Positions 24,201 through 38,872 of a stretch of 64,000 nt of DNA are shown piece after piece. Below the pieces are notes generated by a model that saw nothing but the letters and a program-made list of their open reading frames with translations, was not told where the DNA came from and made no database searches. The stretch covers positions 165,044 through 229,043 of the forward strand of contig JAYMGJ010000029.1 of NCBI GenBank assembly GCA_037178675.1, in the 5' to 3' direction. This DNA is from Scleroderma bovista. Taxonomy: Eukaryota; Basidiomycota; Agaricomycetes; Boletales; Sclerodermataceae. The translations under genes were made by a program, and so were the position numbers. The first letter of the stretch is position 1; each line of letters begins with the position of its first letter.

Positions 24201-25535
24201 CATGTGGCAAGGTTGGTCTTCCTCGAAGAGATTCTTGGATGAAGACTTACCTGAATAGAGCGTGTATCTGAAGCAGGTCAGGAAAAACATCAAAGTTTTA
24301 TTGGTCTTTATTCTCACCTGTGTACAGGTTGCTTTGATACAATACATGGCACAAGTAGGTATCACATTGATATTGGTTGTGGCCTCAGTTTAACAATATT
24401 ACAGGTAGGGAGGTGAGTGGCACATTTTACCAATATCTCGGTAGCTCAGCCCCTCAGCTTCGTCCCCGCCGAGTCTGCCACATTGGGAATTGTGGACAAA
24501 AGTTGGGTCGAATTCTGCACAACACGACCCAAGAACTGACAAGCCTCCAGTTTTTACTCGGATCCAAACAAGGGAATCTGTGTCGAAAGTGCTGTATACA
24601 GTCTTTCCAACGCTTTCCCAGTGTCGTCTCAATTTTTCTCAGGTTCAATCTGCTTTTATGATCGACCTGAATCAGGTCTCCCTGGCCCTAAGAAATTGCA
24701 CTTCGAGGTCTCTCATACTTCTTGACGAATTTGGAAAGGGGACTTCATCTACAGGTCAGTATCGATGCATCACACACCTGAATTTCTGTTTGCTATATGC
24801 ATTAGATGGGGCGGGTCTCTTTTGCGGTGTCCTCAAACACCTTCTGAATCGTGGGGCAAATTGTCCCAAGGTTTTGGCAGCAACCCACTTCCATGAGGTC
24901 CTTAGCAAGAACTTCTTGAACCCTGATAGCCTCCCGATTACGTTCTTGCACATGCAAGTTCTTTTCACCTGTAGTGGCGGCGATCTTAATTTGGAGGAAT
25001 TCGTAACTTCGAACACGCATACGGATAAGAGCGAACTGCGTGAGACACCTTGTGCACCATTACCAGGAGAAATGATCACATATCTCTATCGGTGCAATCA
25101 CATAGCCCACTCGTCTGACGTGATCACTGACTCTATGGATAGCGTTGCCCCAGGTCTTGCTTACAGTTCAAATGCTGCCCAATGTGCTGCCATGTTTGGA
25201 CTCCCAGGTAGAACCGTCGCAAGAGCCCAATATGTCAGGTAAAGTCGTCAGATTTCTCAGGTTGCTGCACGCGATGTGGCATGCTTACGTTGTCAAGCAA
25301 ACTCCTGGCCACACACGGCCTCCACAAGCTGCTTGAGGAACAGATGAGCGAAGCGGAACTACGCGAACTCCAGGTCGCCGAAGAAGTCGCTCGGAAGTTT
25401 TTGGAGTGGGATCTGACCAGTGAGGTTGCAGCACATCAAACTGGCGTGAGAGCCCAGCTTGGAAGCGTTCTGGGGCAAGACGTCGACCACGACAAAGTGC
25501 AGTTGGACATTAGGAAGCACTCTGCGCTGCAGTAG
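21288..25535 (+). CDS. MSH5: Meiotic MutS homologue MSH5
   Basis: ATG at 21288 (MAKSGLKRQKSKTRTSEDGL). Many exons. MutS core and lever regions: GCIMQIRPHKEFFAARGRDR, ILNTTRTALGRSLLRTWLLR, ELVHDLLEKIMPFHDSMINA. ATPase domain: VLFTGANACGK joined to SVYLKQ across an intron (Walker A), SFVPAESATLGIVDK, IFTRIQTRESVSK, SRSLILLDEFGKGTSST joined to DGAGLFCGVL (Walker B and signature), and VLAATHFHEVLSKNFL. The sequence matches MSH5 rather than mismatch-repair MSHs in ...DGAGLFCGVLKHLLNRG... and lacks the N-terminal mismatch-binding domain. With MSH4 it stabilises crossover intermediates in meiosis. An 8-nt microexon (24405-24412) is needed to complete VGSFVPAES. The likely stop is TAG at 25533-25535; the last exon border is less certain. 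Confidence 0.9.
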
Positions 25536-26303
25536 ACTGGTTCGATGGCGAACTCAGGAAACTTGGTCGCATGCAATGAAAATCAGCCCAACACTTTTTG
25601 GTCTAGATGCATTGTTCGGTATGCTCCCTTGCTTTGCTGTATAAGCACAATGACACCCCTAAGGAAATGTAACATTGGTACAAATGGAATACCCGCTTGG
25701 TAAATTAAGGTGATTGGCATTCAAACGACAGTTGATTATTTACACTCGAGGCTGGCGCACAATTGACAGTTAAGGAGCGACAGGGGACGTCATCTATAGT
25801 GACTCCTACGTGTAGAGTTGAACGAACCAGAGACAACAGATGAGGCAGAGGGTATTGAATTTAATGTTGCGCGGGTGACATCATTACCATCTTCTTGGCA
25901 GCAAATTGACTTACTCGCATCATCGCAGCAACAGCGGTTTGGGCAATATTAGGATTCACATGTAGTCCAACATGACGCTTCCACGCCATACTAGTTCCAA
26001 GCGAATCAAGTTATCACAAACATGGTATCCATAGCATGAGCGCCCGAATGCCATAGCTGCTAGGGGAAGCCAGTTTCATTCCTTCTGCTATTATCATCAC
26101 CACGCAAACTTGTCATCGACGTTTCAACTTGAATTAGGAGTATGGCCATAAAAGTCAAGTATGTCACACGTCGACATTCTTTGTCCTCATCCCAATTCCA
26201 CATAATTTATGGTAAACGTTGGCCTCCTGTCGTGGCAGCTCCTCGAACGGCAGAGACATCCGGTATGTAGCTTCCACAAAAGCAATACAGAACTCCATCT
26301 TAC
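25536..26303. other. Gene-poor interval
   Basis: 768 bp downstream of MSH5. No ORF longer than 60 codons is convincing. A possible upstream exon of the relic at 26304 may lie near 26210-26262, before a GTATGT donor, but the phase does not join cleanly. Confidence 0.4.
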
Positions 26304-26844
26304 ATGTACAGAGCACTACAACTTAATATGCCTTGGCCGAACTGGATCTTGAAACAGTTCGCCATCATTCCCGGTGGCGTGAATGCTACCCGAGAATACT
26401 TACCCTATGATCCTTACAACACAATTCTACACTATCTATTTCCTCCCGAAGAGGATTTCGTGGTCGTGCCACAGTATCAGCGACCCACAATTGGTCAATC
26501 AATCGACTTTACCACAATCTTCATCGTCAAATCGACCAACACCGAACCCCCCCATATTCTGTCTAGAGATTAAACCATCAGGTCATCTCGACCAACTGAG
26601 CAAGCGCGAGAAAGCAGACACACAGATGCGGGGTCGCGTTCGAGAACTCATAACTGAGCTACGGATCCCTAAGCTACACGGCGTCAGCGCGCTAGGGGTA
26701 TGCCTTGCGTCTTATCTTTACGATGCTGCGACGCAAGCTCTCGAACCCCCGGCCATGCTTCGTGACTTCATTCGGGTGAATGATACTGCACCAGCAGCGC
26801 ATTGGAATTTGGAATTATTGTTGGATGAAGGGTTGAACATCTAA
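26304..26844 (+). pseudogene. Frameshifted PD-(D/E)XK-nuclease-like fungal protein
   Basis: Two overlapping frames form one protein. Frame 1 (from 26304) runs MPWPNWILKQFAIIPGGVNA ... GQSIDFTTIFIVKSTNTEPP and then stops at 26571-26573. Frame 2 resumes as FCLEIKPSGHLDQLSKREKA ... LRIPKLHGVSALGVCLASYL ... NLELLLDEG and ends at 26844. The switch falls in a run of seven C (26547-26553); six C would keep the frame. The D in SIDF and the E-x-K in LEIK fit a PD-(D/E)XK-type core, and the protein resembles a lineage-expanded family I associate with basidiomycetes. Function unknown. It is either a true one-base insertion (pseudogene) or a homopolymer sequencing error. The 5' end is unresolved. Confidence 0.55.
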
Positions 26845-28126
26845 TCCAGTTAGCCACGGAAGTGAAGAACATGGCACGAGCACTTGGCATTTGATGCAAT
26901 GGTCCAAGATGTATGTCTTCTTCGAGTGACAATAATTGCACGCCCAACCTAGGTCTGTCTCCCCATTTCTTGTCAGTGATGTGCGTTGCTTGCTGTTTCA
27001 ATGTATGTATTTCCACAGACTCTCTCAAAAATCTGAAGCCGCATCACTACGAGTGCTGCAACTCTGACGATCAGCAACAACAAAGGTAAGTGAGGTGACA
27101 TGTGACACTCCAACGGTCATGACAAGCTTTCCTGTTGCTACAACAATGACGGGTGTTTCGATATGTAGTCCTACGCTGCACAAGACAACACCATGTGGTA
27201 GCATACAGAAAGCCTTGAGTCCGACTACTAGATAGGCAAGATTATTGACATCAAGTTGTTGAACCCGGATTTGAATCCGTTATTCCCTTGCTTGCAAAGC
27301 AAGGGTTCTGGGAGTTCGTTAAATCGTGAGAACCTGGCGGTTTGGAAAATGTTCCCTTTTCTGGACGAGCGTGAGAAATATAAAATTCGCCCTTCATTAG
27401 GTAATCAACTTAAGCAATCCAAAGTGCATGCAGCAAGCAAGGGTTCTGCCGACGCAGGCGGCATTTCGAGTCATACATTTCGAATGAAAAATGTGATGCG
27501 ATTGAAGGACCATGACGTGGGGTGAGCAGTACTGCCACCTCACCAAAGTACTGATATTGTAATATGCAGCTGTGTGCCATTTCTGCTGAAGGCAAGGAAT
27601 GGAATGGAAATAGATTGGCCGACAACATACGCTAGAACGAGAATGAGATTCATTATGTAAAAGGTTGGTAAAAGGCGTGTAAGTGGTTGACATGGCAATC
27701 CGTCGTAATACATTGCTTCACGTACGGCAACAGGAGAGCGAGGAGCAAAAGATCCGAACAGGCCTGCCCGTTGTGTATTCATATTAATAAAAGAACCGCG
27801 CATTTCGCTTGGGTGAGCAGAAAGCAGTGTACCAACGAACCCTCTGGGATCCTGTCATAACCTACCTACGCAAAACTAGGGAATTCTTATGCATAAAACA
27901 AGGCTTCAACTAGAACCCGGCCGTAAAAAAAGCAAAGCAAGTAAATGGGGGAATACGAAACTAAAGGAAACAAATAAAGATAGCACCAATGAGGTCCGGG
28001 TGCAAGCTGCAGGAATGAACAGAAAAAAACGTAGACAACAGCAAGCAACTCGGGGGTGCCGACGAACAAATGGCAACCATAGCGATGCGCAATGGAACAA
28101 GTGGCAAACCAAGGAGATAAATGCCC
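26845..28126. other. Gene-poor interval with paired hairpins
   Basis: 1.28 kb without a convincing gene. It holds two adjacent perfect inverted repeats: CGGAT-TTGA-ATCCG at 27266-27279 and a 9-bp-arm hairpin CCCTTGCTT-GCA-AAGCAAGGG at 27285-27305. The right part is the 3' flank of the MSB2-like gene, Lys-codon rich on the plus strand only because it is A-rich. Confidence 0.5.
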
Positions 28127-30993
28127 TCACCAATTCATGGTGCTCTCACGCAGGATGGGTGTAGAGATGGCCCCCGCAAAAATAGGGCGACGCTCCCTCA
28201 TGCCAGATGGATGATGGTCATACGAATCGTCGTCCGCGTGAGCGCCTTGGTAGCCGCGTAAACTATCTTCAGCATAATAAAAGCTTCGTCTTCTTTGTTG
28301 GCCAAGGCTATCGCGGTCAAACTCTTGGCCTTCCGGGCGGACACCAGCCGTATCGTCAATGCGATGGTGCGCGCCTTCGCGGCGACGCTTGTATGAACGA
28401 TACCCAACATAGGCGACAATGATGACCGCGATTGCACCAAGAGAACTGACGACGCCGATGATAGCGTCCCTGCGGGTATCGGACCCGCCTGAGCTGGAAC
28501 TGGAGCTTCCCCCCGCCTTAGGCCCGGAGATCGCATCCAGCTGGAAACTAGGGTCGACACAAGCTGCCAGCGTACTGGGTATAGGTCCGTTTTGGCCAGT
28601 GTAGAATACGGACTTTTGGCTGGAAATTAAACTGGCAAGTGTGGACACCTTATCGGAAGGAATATATCCCTGCCAAATAGTCCCGAGTTGATCGACGTCC
28701 TGAGGACCAGTATAAGAAGATGGTATGTAAACGACCAAGTCATAGTTCATAATTTGCGAAGCTGTTATGCAAAATTCAAGGTCACCCTTTGAATGAACAA
28801 AAGTTGAGAGTAATAACATACCCTCAATGCCAAGTGCTGTCGCAATGACCTCGGGGAAGTACGCGAAGATCTGACCGGGCGAGTCTGCATTTGTTGCCAC
28901 AAATTCCCAGTTCAAAGAATTATTGAACAAGACGTTAATGAGCACGTAATCAGTCGGAACCAGACCGGGATTGAGCTGCGGTTGTGGTAAAATGACGCTC
29001 GGTAATCCACTTGGAAGAGGTGCGGCGGATGGTGTACTGCTGGGTGCCCCCGATGATAATGACAGCGTTGTCGGTGCTTGATCAGGATTCGTCATATGAA
29101 GAGTGGACGTTGGAGTCTGTGTGTCGAGTAGCAGTGATTGCACGCTTGTGAGGTAGTTATAATTTGTATTAGTGAAGGTAGGAGTGCTGGGGGGTGGAGA
29201 GAAGTGTGGGAATGTTATCGTACTGAAAATGAGAAAATCAATCTCCCAAAGGTAGAAAATTATGCATGTGACATACGAAGCGCTTGTAGGGGTAGCAGAT
29301 ACGCATTTGAGTGCACCATCCACAATACTGCAGCCAGAAAATAAACTTGTCCCTGGCAGCCCGCTGGTAGGAACAGAGGATTGGTCCGGAGGCATACTGG
29401 GAGGTAATACGCTAGTAAGGGACCCAAGCACAGATGTGGGAAGAGGTAATCCATTATCAGTGGCGGAGGGGAGTAATGCACTAGTAACTAGCCCAAGCGC
29501 GGATGTGGGAATAGGTAATCCACTATCGGGGGCTGAAGGGAGCAATGCACTAGTAACGGGCTCAAGCGCGGATGTGGGAATAGGTAATCCACTATCGGGG
29601 GCTGAAGGGAGCAATGCACTAGTAACGGGCTCAAGCGCGGATGTGGGAATAGGTAATCCACTATCAGGGGCGGACGGGAGCAATGCACTAGTAACGGGCT
29701 CAAGCACAGAGGTCGGAAGAGGCAATCCACTACTGGGGAGTATTGCACTGGTAACAGGCCCAAGCACCGAAGTAGGGAGAGGCAATCCACTGCTGGGGAG
29801 TATTGCACTGGTAACAGGCCCAAGCACCGATGTAGGGAGAGGCAATCCACTGCTGGGGAGTATTGCACTGGTAACAGGCCCAAGCACCGATGTAGGGGGA
29901 GGCAATCCACTGCTGGGGAGTATTGCACTGGTAACAGGCCCAAGCACCGATGTAGGGAGAGGCAATCCACTACTGGGGAGTATTGCACTTGTAACAGGCC
30001 CAAGCACCGATGTAGGGAGAGGCAGTCCACTACTGGGAAGTATTGCACTGGTGACAGGCCCAAGCACCGATGTAGGGAGAGGCAGTCCACTACTGGGAAG
30101 TATTGCACTGGTGACAGGCCCAAGCACCGATGTAGGAAGAGGTAATCCACTGCTGGGAAGTATTGCACTGGTGACAGGCCCGAGCACCGATGTAGGGAGA
30201 GGTAATCCACTGCTGGGGAGTAGTGCACTTGTAACAGGCCCGAGCACCGATGTAGGGAGAGGTAATCCACTACTGGGGAGTATTGCACTGGTGACAGGCC
30301 CGAGCACCGATGTAGGGAGTAAACCACCATCACCAGAGGTTGCTGGACAACCTACTCCAAGACCTAAGAGACCTGAACACGGTGTAGTAGTCGGTGATGT
30401 CGTTGGTTGGGTTGACGTCCCCGGGCTCGAGTTTGCTGATGAGGCGGGAGAACAACCGATTCCCAGTCCCAACAGACCTGAACATTGGGTGGTCGTGGTG
30501 GGTGACGACGACTCCATTGATGTCGAGGAGGTAGACGGACAACCGATACCAAGACCCAAAAGACCGTTGCAAGTGGAAGTCGTTGGGGAACTGGTAGCAG
30601 TCGCACTCGTCGTCTGCGTTTCTCGGGAAGAGGTCGTGGTGGTGGAATGAGATGAAGGGGACGTGGTAGAGCTTGTCGTGGTGGTGGTAGTAGAGGATGT
30701 GGTGGACGATGAAGGTTGTTCGAGGCCAAGACCGCCCAACAAACCACCTACACCATCACCTAACCCACCTATGTCGGACGCGTTTTCGCGTAAAATTTGG
30801 CAAGAAACACGATGAAAGGGTACATACCAACTACACCGCCGAGACCATCAAGCAGACCACCTTGTCTGTTCCTCAGCAAAGATCGTCGTGCATGGGAAAA
30901 GTTGGTGGATGAGTGAGACGCATCGACCGGAAAGACGACAACGACGGACGCGACAAGAAACAAGACGAGCCAAGAGAGAGAGGATGGATACAT
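28127..30993 (-). CDS. MSB2: Signalling mucin of the Msb2 family
   Basis: Exon 1 (30828-30993) encodes signal peptide MYPSSLSWLVLFLVASVVVV..., cleavage near VDASHS. A GTATGT...ATAG intron leads to exon 2 (30768 down to 28127). The ectodomain is a Ser/Thr/Pro mucin with three CxGLLGLGxGC blocks, a large tandem array (separate entry) and then a conserved juxtamembrane domain: TDYVLINVLFNNSLNWEFVA, GQIFAYFPEVIATALGIE, WQGYIPSDKVSTLASLIS, KSVFYTGQNGPIPSTLAACV. One membrane helix (DAIIGVVSSLGAIAVIIVAY) precedes a basic-to-acidic cytoplasmic tail starting RSYKRRREGAHHRID. Msb2 senses surface and osmotic cues above the Cdc42/Ste20 MAPK branch; in plant-associated fungi it helps appressorium formation. 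Two more introns (donors GTATGT, 54 and 60 nt) are frame-neutral, so the frame is open with or without splicing: 897 aa spliced. Confidence 0.85.
29425..30320 (-). repeat. Coding minisatellite in the mucin: about ten 60-bp units, then four 69-bp units
   Basis: On the minus strand the array starts near 30320 with 60-bp units encoding SGLPLPTSVLGPVTSAILPS, about ten copies differing at a few bases (one unit has PPPTS). From about 29705 to 29425 the unit lengthens to 69 bp, encoding SAPDSGLPIPTSALEPVTSA plus three residues, about four copies, the last ones diverged. Unit lengths are multiples of three, so copy-number change keeps the frame. The homogeneity suggests recent turnover. Confidence 0.9.
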
Positions 30994-31332
30994 AGAGGGA
31001 GGAAGGGAATGATATGATACGGGCAAGGACGGTTGGGTGAACGAGTGTGCGGTTTTGATCGAAACAACTTTCAAAAACTACCTGGGATCGCCGCAAACGA
31101 GAGACTCTCCGACGAGAAGAGACTCTGCTCTCTATGTTGGTTGGCGTTGCGAACCGACCAGTAAATACAAGAAAAAAGACACCTCAACAGGCGAACGGAA
31201 AGAGGACGGTTTGATCCCCTCTCACGCTCCATCATCGCCCTGACTACCGAGTGTTTACGTTGATCATATCTCATGCATTTGGCAATAGAGCATATCGCAT
31301 AACATGGAATGTAGCAAATGTATGTACGTCTC
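30994..31332. other. Upstream region of the mucin gene and 3' flank of RPL25
   Basis: 339 bp between the mucin start (30993) and the uL23 stop (31333), both genes on the minus strand. No ORF or RNA gene supported. Confidence 0.5.
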
Positions 31333-32023
31333 TTAGATGAAACCAATCTACACCGCGTCAGGACGCGTCCACTGATTCTCAGGCATATCGCACATACCTT
31401 GTTTGCAACGTCGAGCGCATCATGGTCCGAAGTCAGGCGCACATATGCTTTCTTTTTGCCGTCCGGCCTAGAGAGCCCGTCAGCCAATCATCATCCGCAG
31501 TGATCACAGCCAAGTTTTACCGAATGAGTGTGTTGATCTTCAGCGCCTGCACGTCGTACAACTTCTTCACCGCATCCTTGATTTGACGCTTGTTGGCCCG
31601 CAGGTCAACAAGGAACACCAGGGTGTTGTGCTCCTCAATCTTCTTCATCGACGACTCCGTGTTCAGTGGTCTGTCGGTCGTGCACCGTCAACTGGGCCAT
31701 GAAAGGACAAAGCAGTACACTCACGACACAATGGTCCGGTATTCATCCATCCGCGGCGCATGGGGGATAGATGTCCGCGGGTATTTTGGTTTACGAGCAA
31801 GTTTCAAGGTCTTGGGTCGGCGGAACGTAACCGAGAGGCGTGGCTTGCGCTTAGCATGTGAGTGCGTGCCCTGGAGTGCGGCCTTTTTGGCTGCCTTGGC
31901 CTTGTTGTCTTTGGCCCCAGCTTTGGGCGCTGAGGGAAAGCAAGAAATGTGTGAGCAGCAGTCAAATCAACTCATACACCCCGTACCTGCTGCCTTGCCC
32001 TTTTCTGTCTTGGTGCTTGCCAT
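31333..32023 (-). CDS. RPL25: Cytosolic 60S ribosomal protein uL23 (Rpl25/L23a)
   Basis: Five exons on the minus strand. Exon 1 (31987-32023) is [12 protein letters not shown]; a short intron follows, then [20 protein letters not shown], a basic N-terminal tail. Next come [20 protein letters not shown], the start of the uL23 fold [20 protein letters not shown] and [20 protein letters not shown], then [21 protein letters not shown] final mini-exon ends ...DVANKIGFI with TAA at 31333-31335; the naive frame runs on through this last intron. Multiple early introns are usual in fungal ribosomal protein genes. uL23 sits at the polypeptide exit tunnel and binds SRP and chaperones. About 160 aa, normal for the family. 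Confidence 0.95.
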
Positions 32024-36846
<4,823 letters not shown>

Positions 36847-36984
36847 CGGGGCACGATGATGAGCATGAACAACGTACTTCAAGTACTGAAGATACGCAGT
36901 CACGTGATATGTGGCATTCGCGTCAAATTCGCGTCTATTTAAAAAGGGCGGGTCCCCCTTTCCCCCTATTCCGTCACCATCATC
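36847..36984. promoter_or_regulatory. 138-bp divergent promoter between SMC3 and the deaminase gene
   Basis: CACGTG at 36901-36906, twin ATTCGCGTC at 36916-36924 and 36927-36935 (11 bp apart, about one helical turn) and a TATA-like TATTTAAAAA at 36936-36945, 40 bp before the plus-strand ATG. TTCGCG resembles the E2F/MBF/SBF core used by G1/S genes, fitting SMC3. Assignment of each element to one direction is inference. Confidence 0.5.
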
Positions 36985-38872
36985 ATGTCGCAGTCCCGAC
37001 AAGCAGAGCTTCGGCATCGTATTCGTGGACTCACAACTGTGCTGTATAAATTTGAAGTACTGAAGCAGCCCTCTAAACGACCTCGAAGTGCTCACTCCTT
37101 GCTTCCCCACGTCACCACCTTGTTGACGTGTAGCGATCAATACGATAAAGAAGCGAAGAAAGTCATTTCGGTCGCCACTTCAGTCGAACCAGGATTAGCA
37201 GTGAGGATCCTAGTCGTCGTCCAGAATGCGCGTGCACGATCTTCTGTGGAGAGTATCTCTGTGCAGGTGGTTGAAAAACGCCAGGGCTCATTCGACGAAG
37301 TTGTAACAGGGTATTATTCGCACAGCTTTGGGTAGATTGCAATGCGCTGACTCTTATCAGCCCTGCGAATCGAAATTTTATGGATCACATTGCCGATGTG
37401 CAAGCTGCACTGTCAGCCTTCGACGCGCGTGCAACAGACGCTGATGACCGGTTGAACTCTCTCGAGATCTTTTTTCTTTTGCGGAGCTTCCCTAAGTTCA
37501 TAGCGCGCTTCAATGAGGATACCAGGCTGTGCGGTGGCAAGCAGTTGTTTGAGGTGATTCGCGAGTGGAACCCAGCTCGCGGCGCCAAGATCCTTCCCAG
37601 GTTGTTCGACTGGCCAGACTGGCTGGGCCAATTCAAGGCTCTGCCTCCAATACCGTCTAGAGTGGTAGATGGAAGGGTGAAATGCGAATTTTCGGATGTC
37701 ACAAAGCGTATGTGGTCCGAGATATTGGCTGCGTTCCTGGTCGGAGTGGACAAATCTATTGGGGATGTGAAACTGGCCCGTGGTAGGGGTGAAGAAGGGG
37801 AAGAAGCCCACCGAGAAATGCGTCAATTGAACGAGTGGTGCCGTGGACTTTATTATTTCATTTACTGGGAAGCCGGAATTGTCCAGAAACTGTTGACGAA
37901 GACGACCATGCTAAACAGTATAACTGTTCCAGCCATGCTCGATAAAACAGCCAGCAGTAGGTGTCCCATTGATGTTTCAGATCAGAGCTAATTGTGGTGT
38001 CGCTGGATCCATAGCCATGGATGGTATGTCATCCCGGTTTTCATCTGGTGGCAGGACTAAATAAGCCACTGACAGATGACGAGTCAGCGGAGCTCCGGCT
38101 GGAACCAGACGAAAATAAGGGCGAGCGGGTCTTGCGCTATCTGAAAAGGGTCGTCGCATGGCACGCAGCAGTAGACACACTCTGCAACCATAAAGCAACT
38201 CCCAGACTTCTCGAGAACATTGTAGTCGGTGTCATCGAGGTACCTCGTTCTCTGTCCTCAGTTATGACACTACCCGAAATCTCCGACGAGTTTTTTGTGC
38301 GGTTCCCGCAGAAGGTGAAATCTCACGAAGATGTTGTGGAGACTCTAGCGGATCACTGTTCGGACAACTTTCCTGGCTGCGTCCATGCCGAGGCCACTCT
38401 GATGGGTCTCTTGAATTATTGTAGCCATTATTTGGCCCACGCAAGCCAAGATGTGGAGATTCAGAACCCGGAGATGATGCGACAGTTTGTCCAGCCAGTA
38501 TGTTCTTTTCTTCTCTCGGTATCCTCCAACTAACGTTCAGAGGAGGTGGCAGAAGCTAAAGAAATCGTGATCGCTGTTAACAAGAAATCCTGCTGGTGCT
38601 GCGATTGGCTTAGTAGGAATTTGGAATCGCAATTCGCGCTTCCTGGGACACATGGCATCATGTATCCGTGGGATCCCCCAGAAATTGGCGTCAGCGAGAT
38701 AGTGCTGGAGAGACTGGAGGATGAGTTGTGGAACAAATTGCATAAAGTGGTATCGAACTCACTTCCAGTTTTCAACACCCCCAAAAACCTGATGTTGATC
38801 ACGCCAACCCCGTCAGAATTTATGCATGCCAAGCTTAAATTCCTTGCCCTTCTACAGTCGCGGTGTCAGTAG
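36985..38872 (+). CDS. OTT_1508-like nucleotide/nucleic-acid deaminase (fungal family)
   Basis: Exon 1 36985-37310 (MSQSRQAELRHRIRGLTTVL); 50-nt intron 37311-37360; exon 2 from 37361 (...GPANRNFMDHIADVQAALSA). A later exon reads IRANCGVAGSIAMD and joins over GTATGT...GCAG to GLNKPLTDDESAELRLEP. The border before it (about 37920-37981) does not resolve cleanly and may hide a frameshift. Deaminase core: CVHAEATLMGLLNYC (H-A-E, zinc ligand and proton shuttle), then, after an intron ending TTCAGAG, EIVIAVNKKSCWCCDWLSRN (C-x-x-C zinc ligands). It ends SRCQ at TAG 38870. The OTT_1508-like family was described among toxin-type deaminases with fungal expansions; the substrate is unknown. The tail FELPGTHGI-like segment (ALPGTHGIMYPWDPPEIGVS) is shared with many agaric paralogues as I recall. 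Divergent from SMC3. Confidence 0.75.

Noticed and set aside
27261..27330. tRNA-Ala (TGC) gene
   Set aside because: Anticodon-like arm is present, but the B box does not match, the T-loop has the wrong size and no acceptor or properly placed D arm can be folded.
27889..28164. Lys/Arg-rich 91-codon plus-strand ORF
   Set aside because: Lies over the A-rich 3' flank of the minus-strand mucin gene; low-complexity composition.
29488..30333. Second minus-strand frame of 281 codons over the same repeats
   Set aside because: Out of frame with the signal peptide and membrane helix; a by-product of unit length divisible by three.
29262..30650. Plus-strand ORF of 462 codons opposite the mucin
   Set aside because: It is the antisense reading of the 60/69-bp array, which happens to lack stops in several frames; composition is pure repeat with no domain.
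31455..31515. Box C/D snoRNA in an RPL25 intron
   Set aside because: GATGATGA and CTGA are present but only a few bases apart, leaving no guide region.
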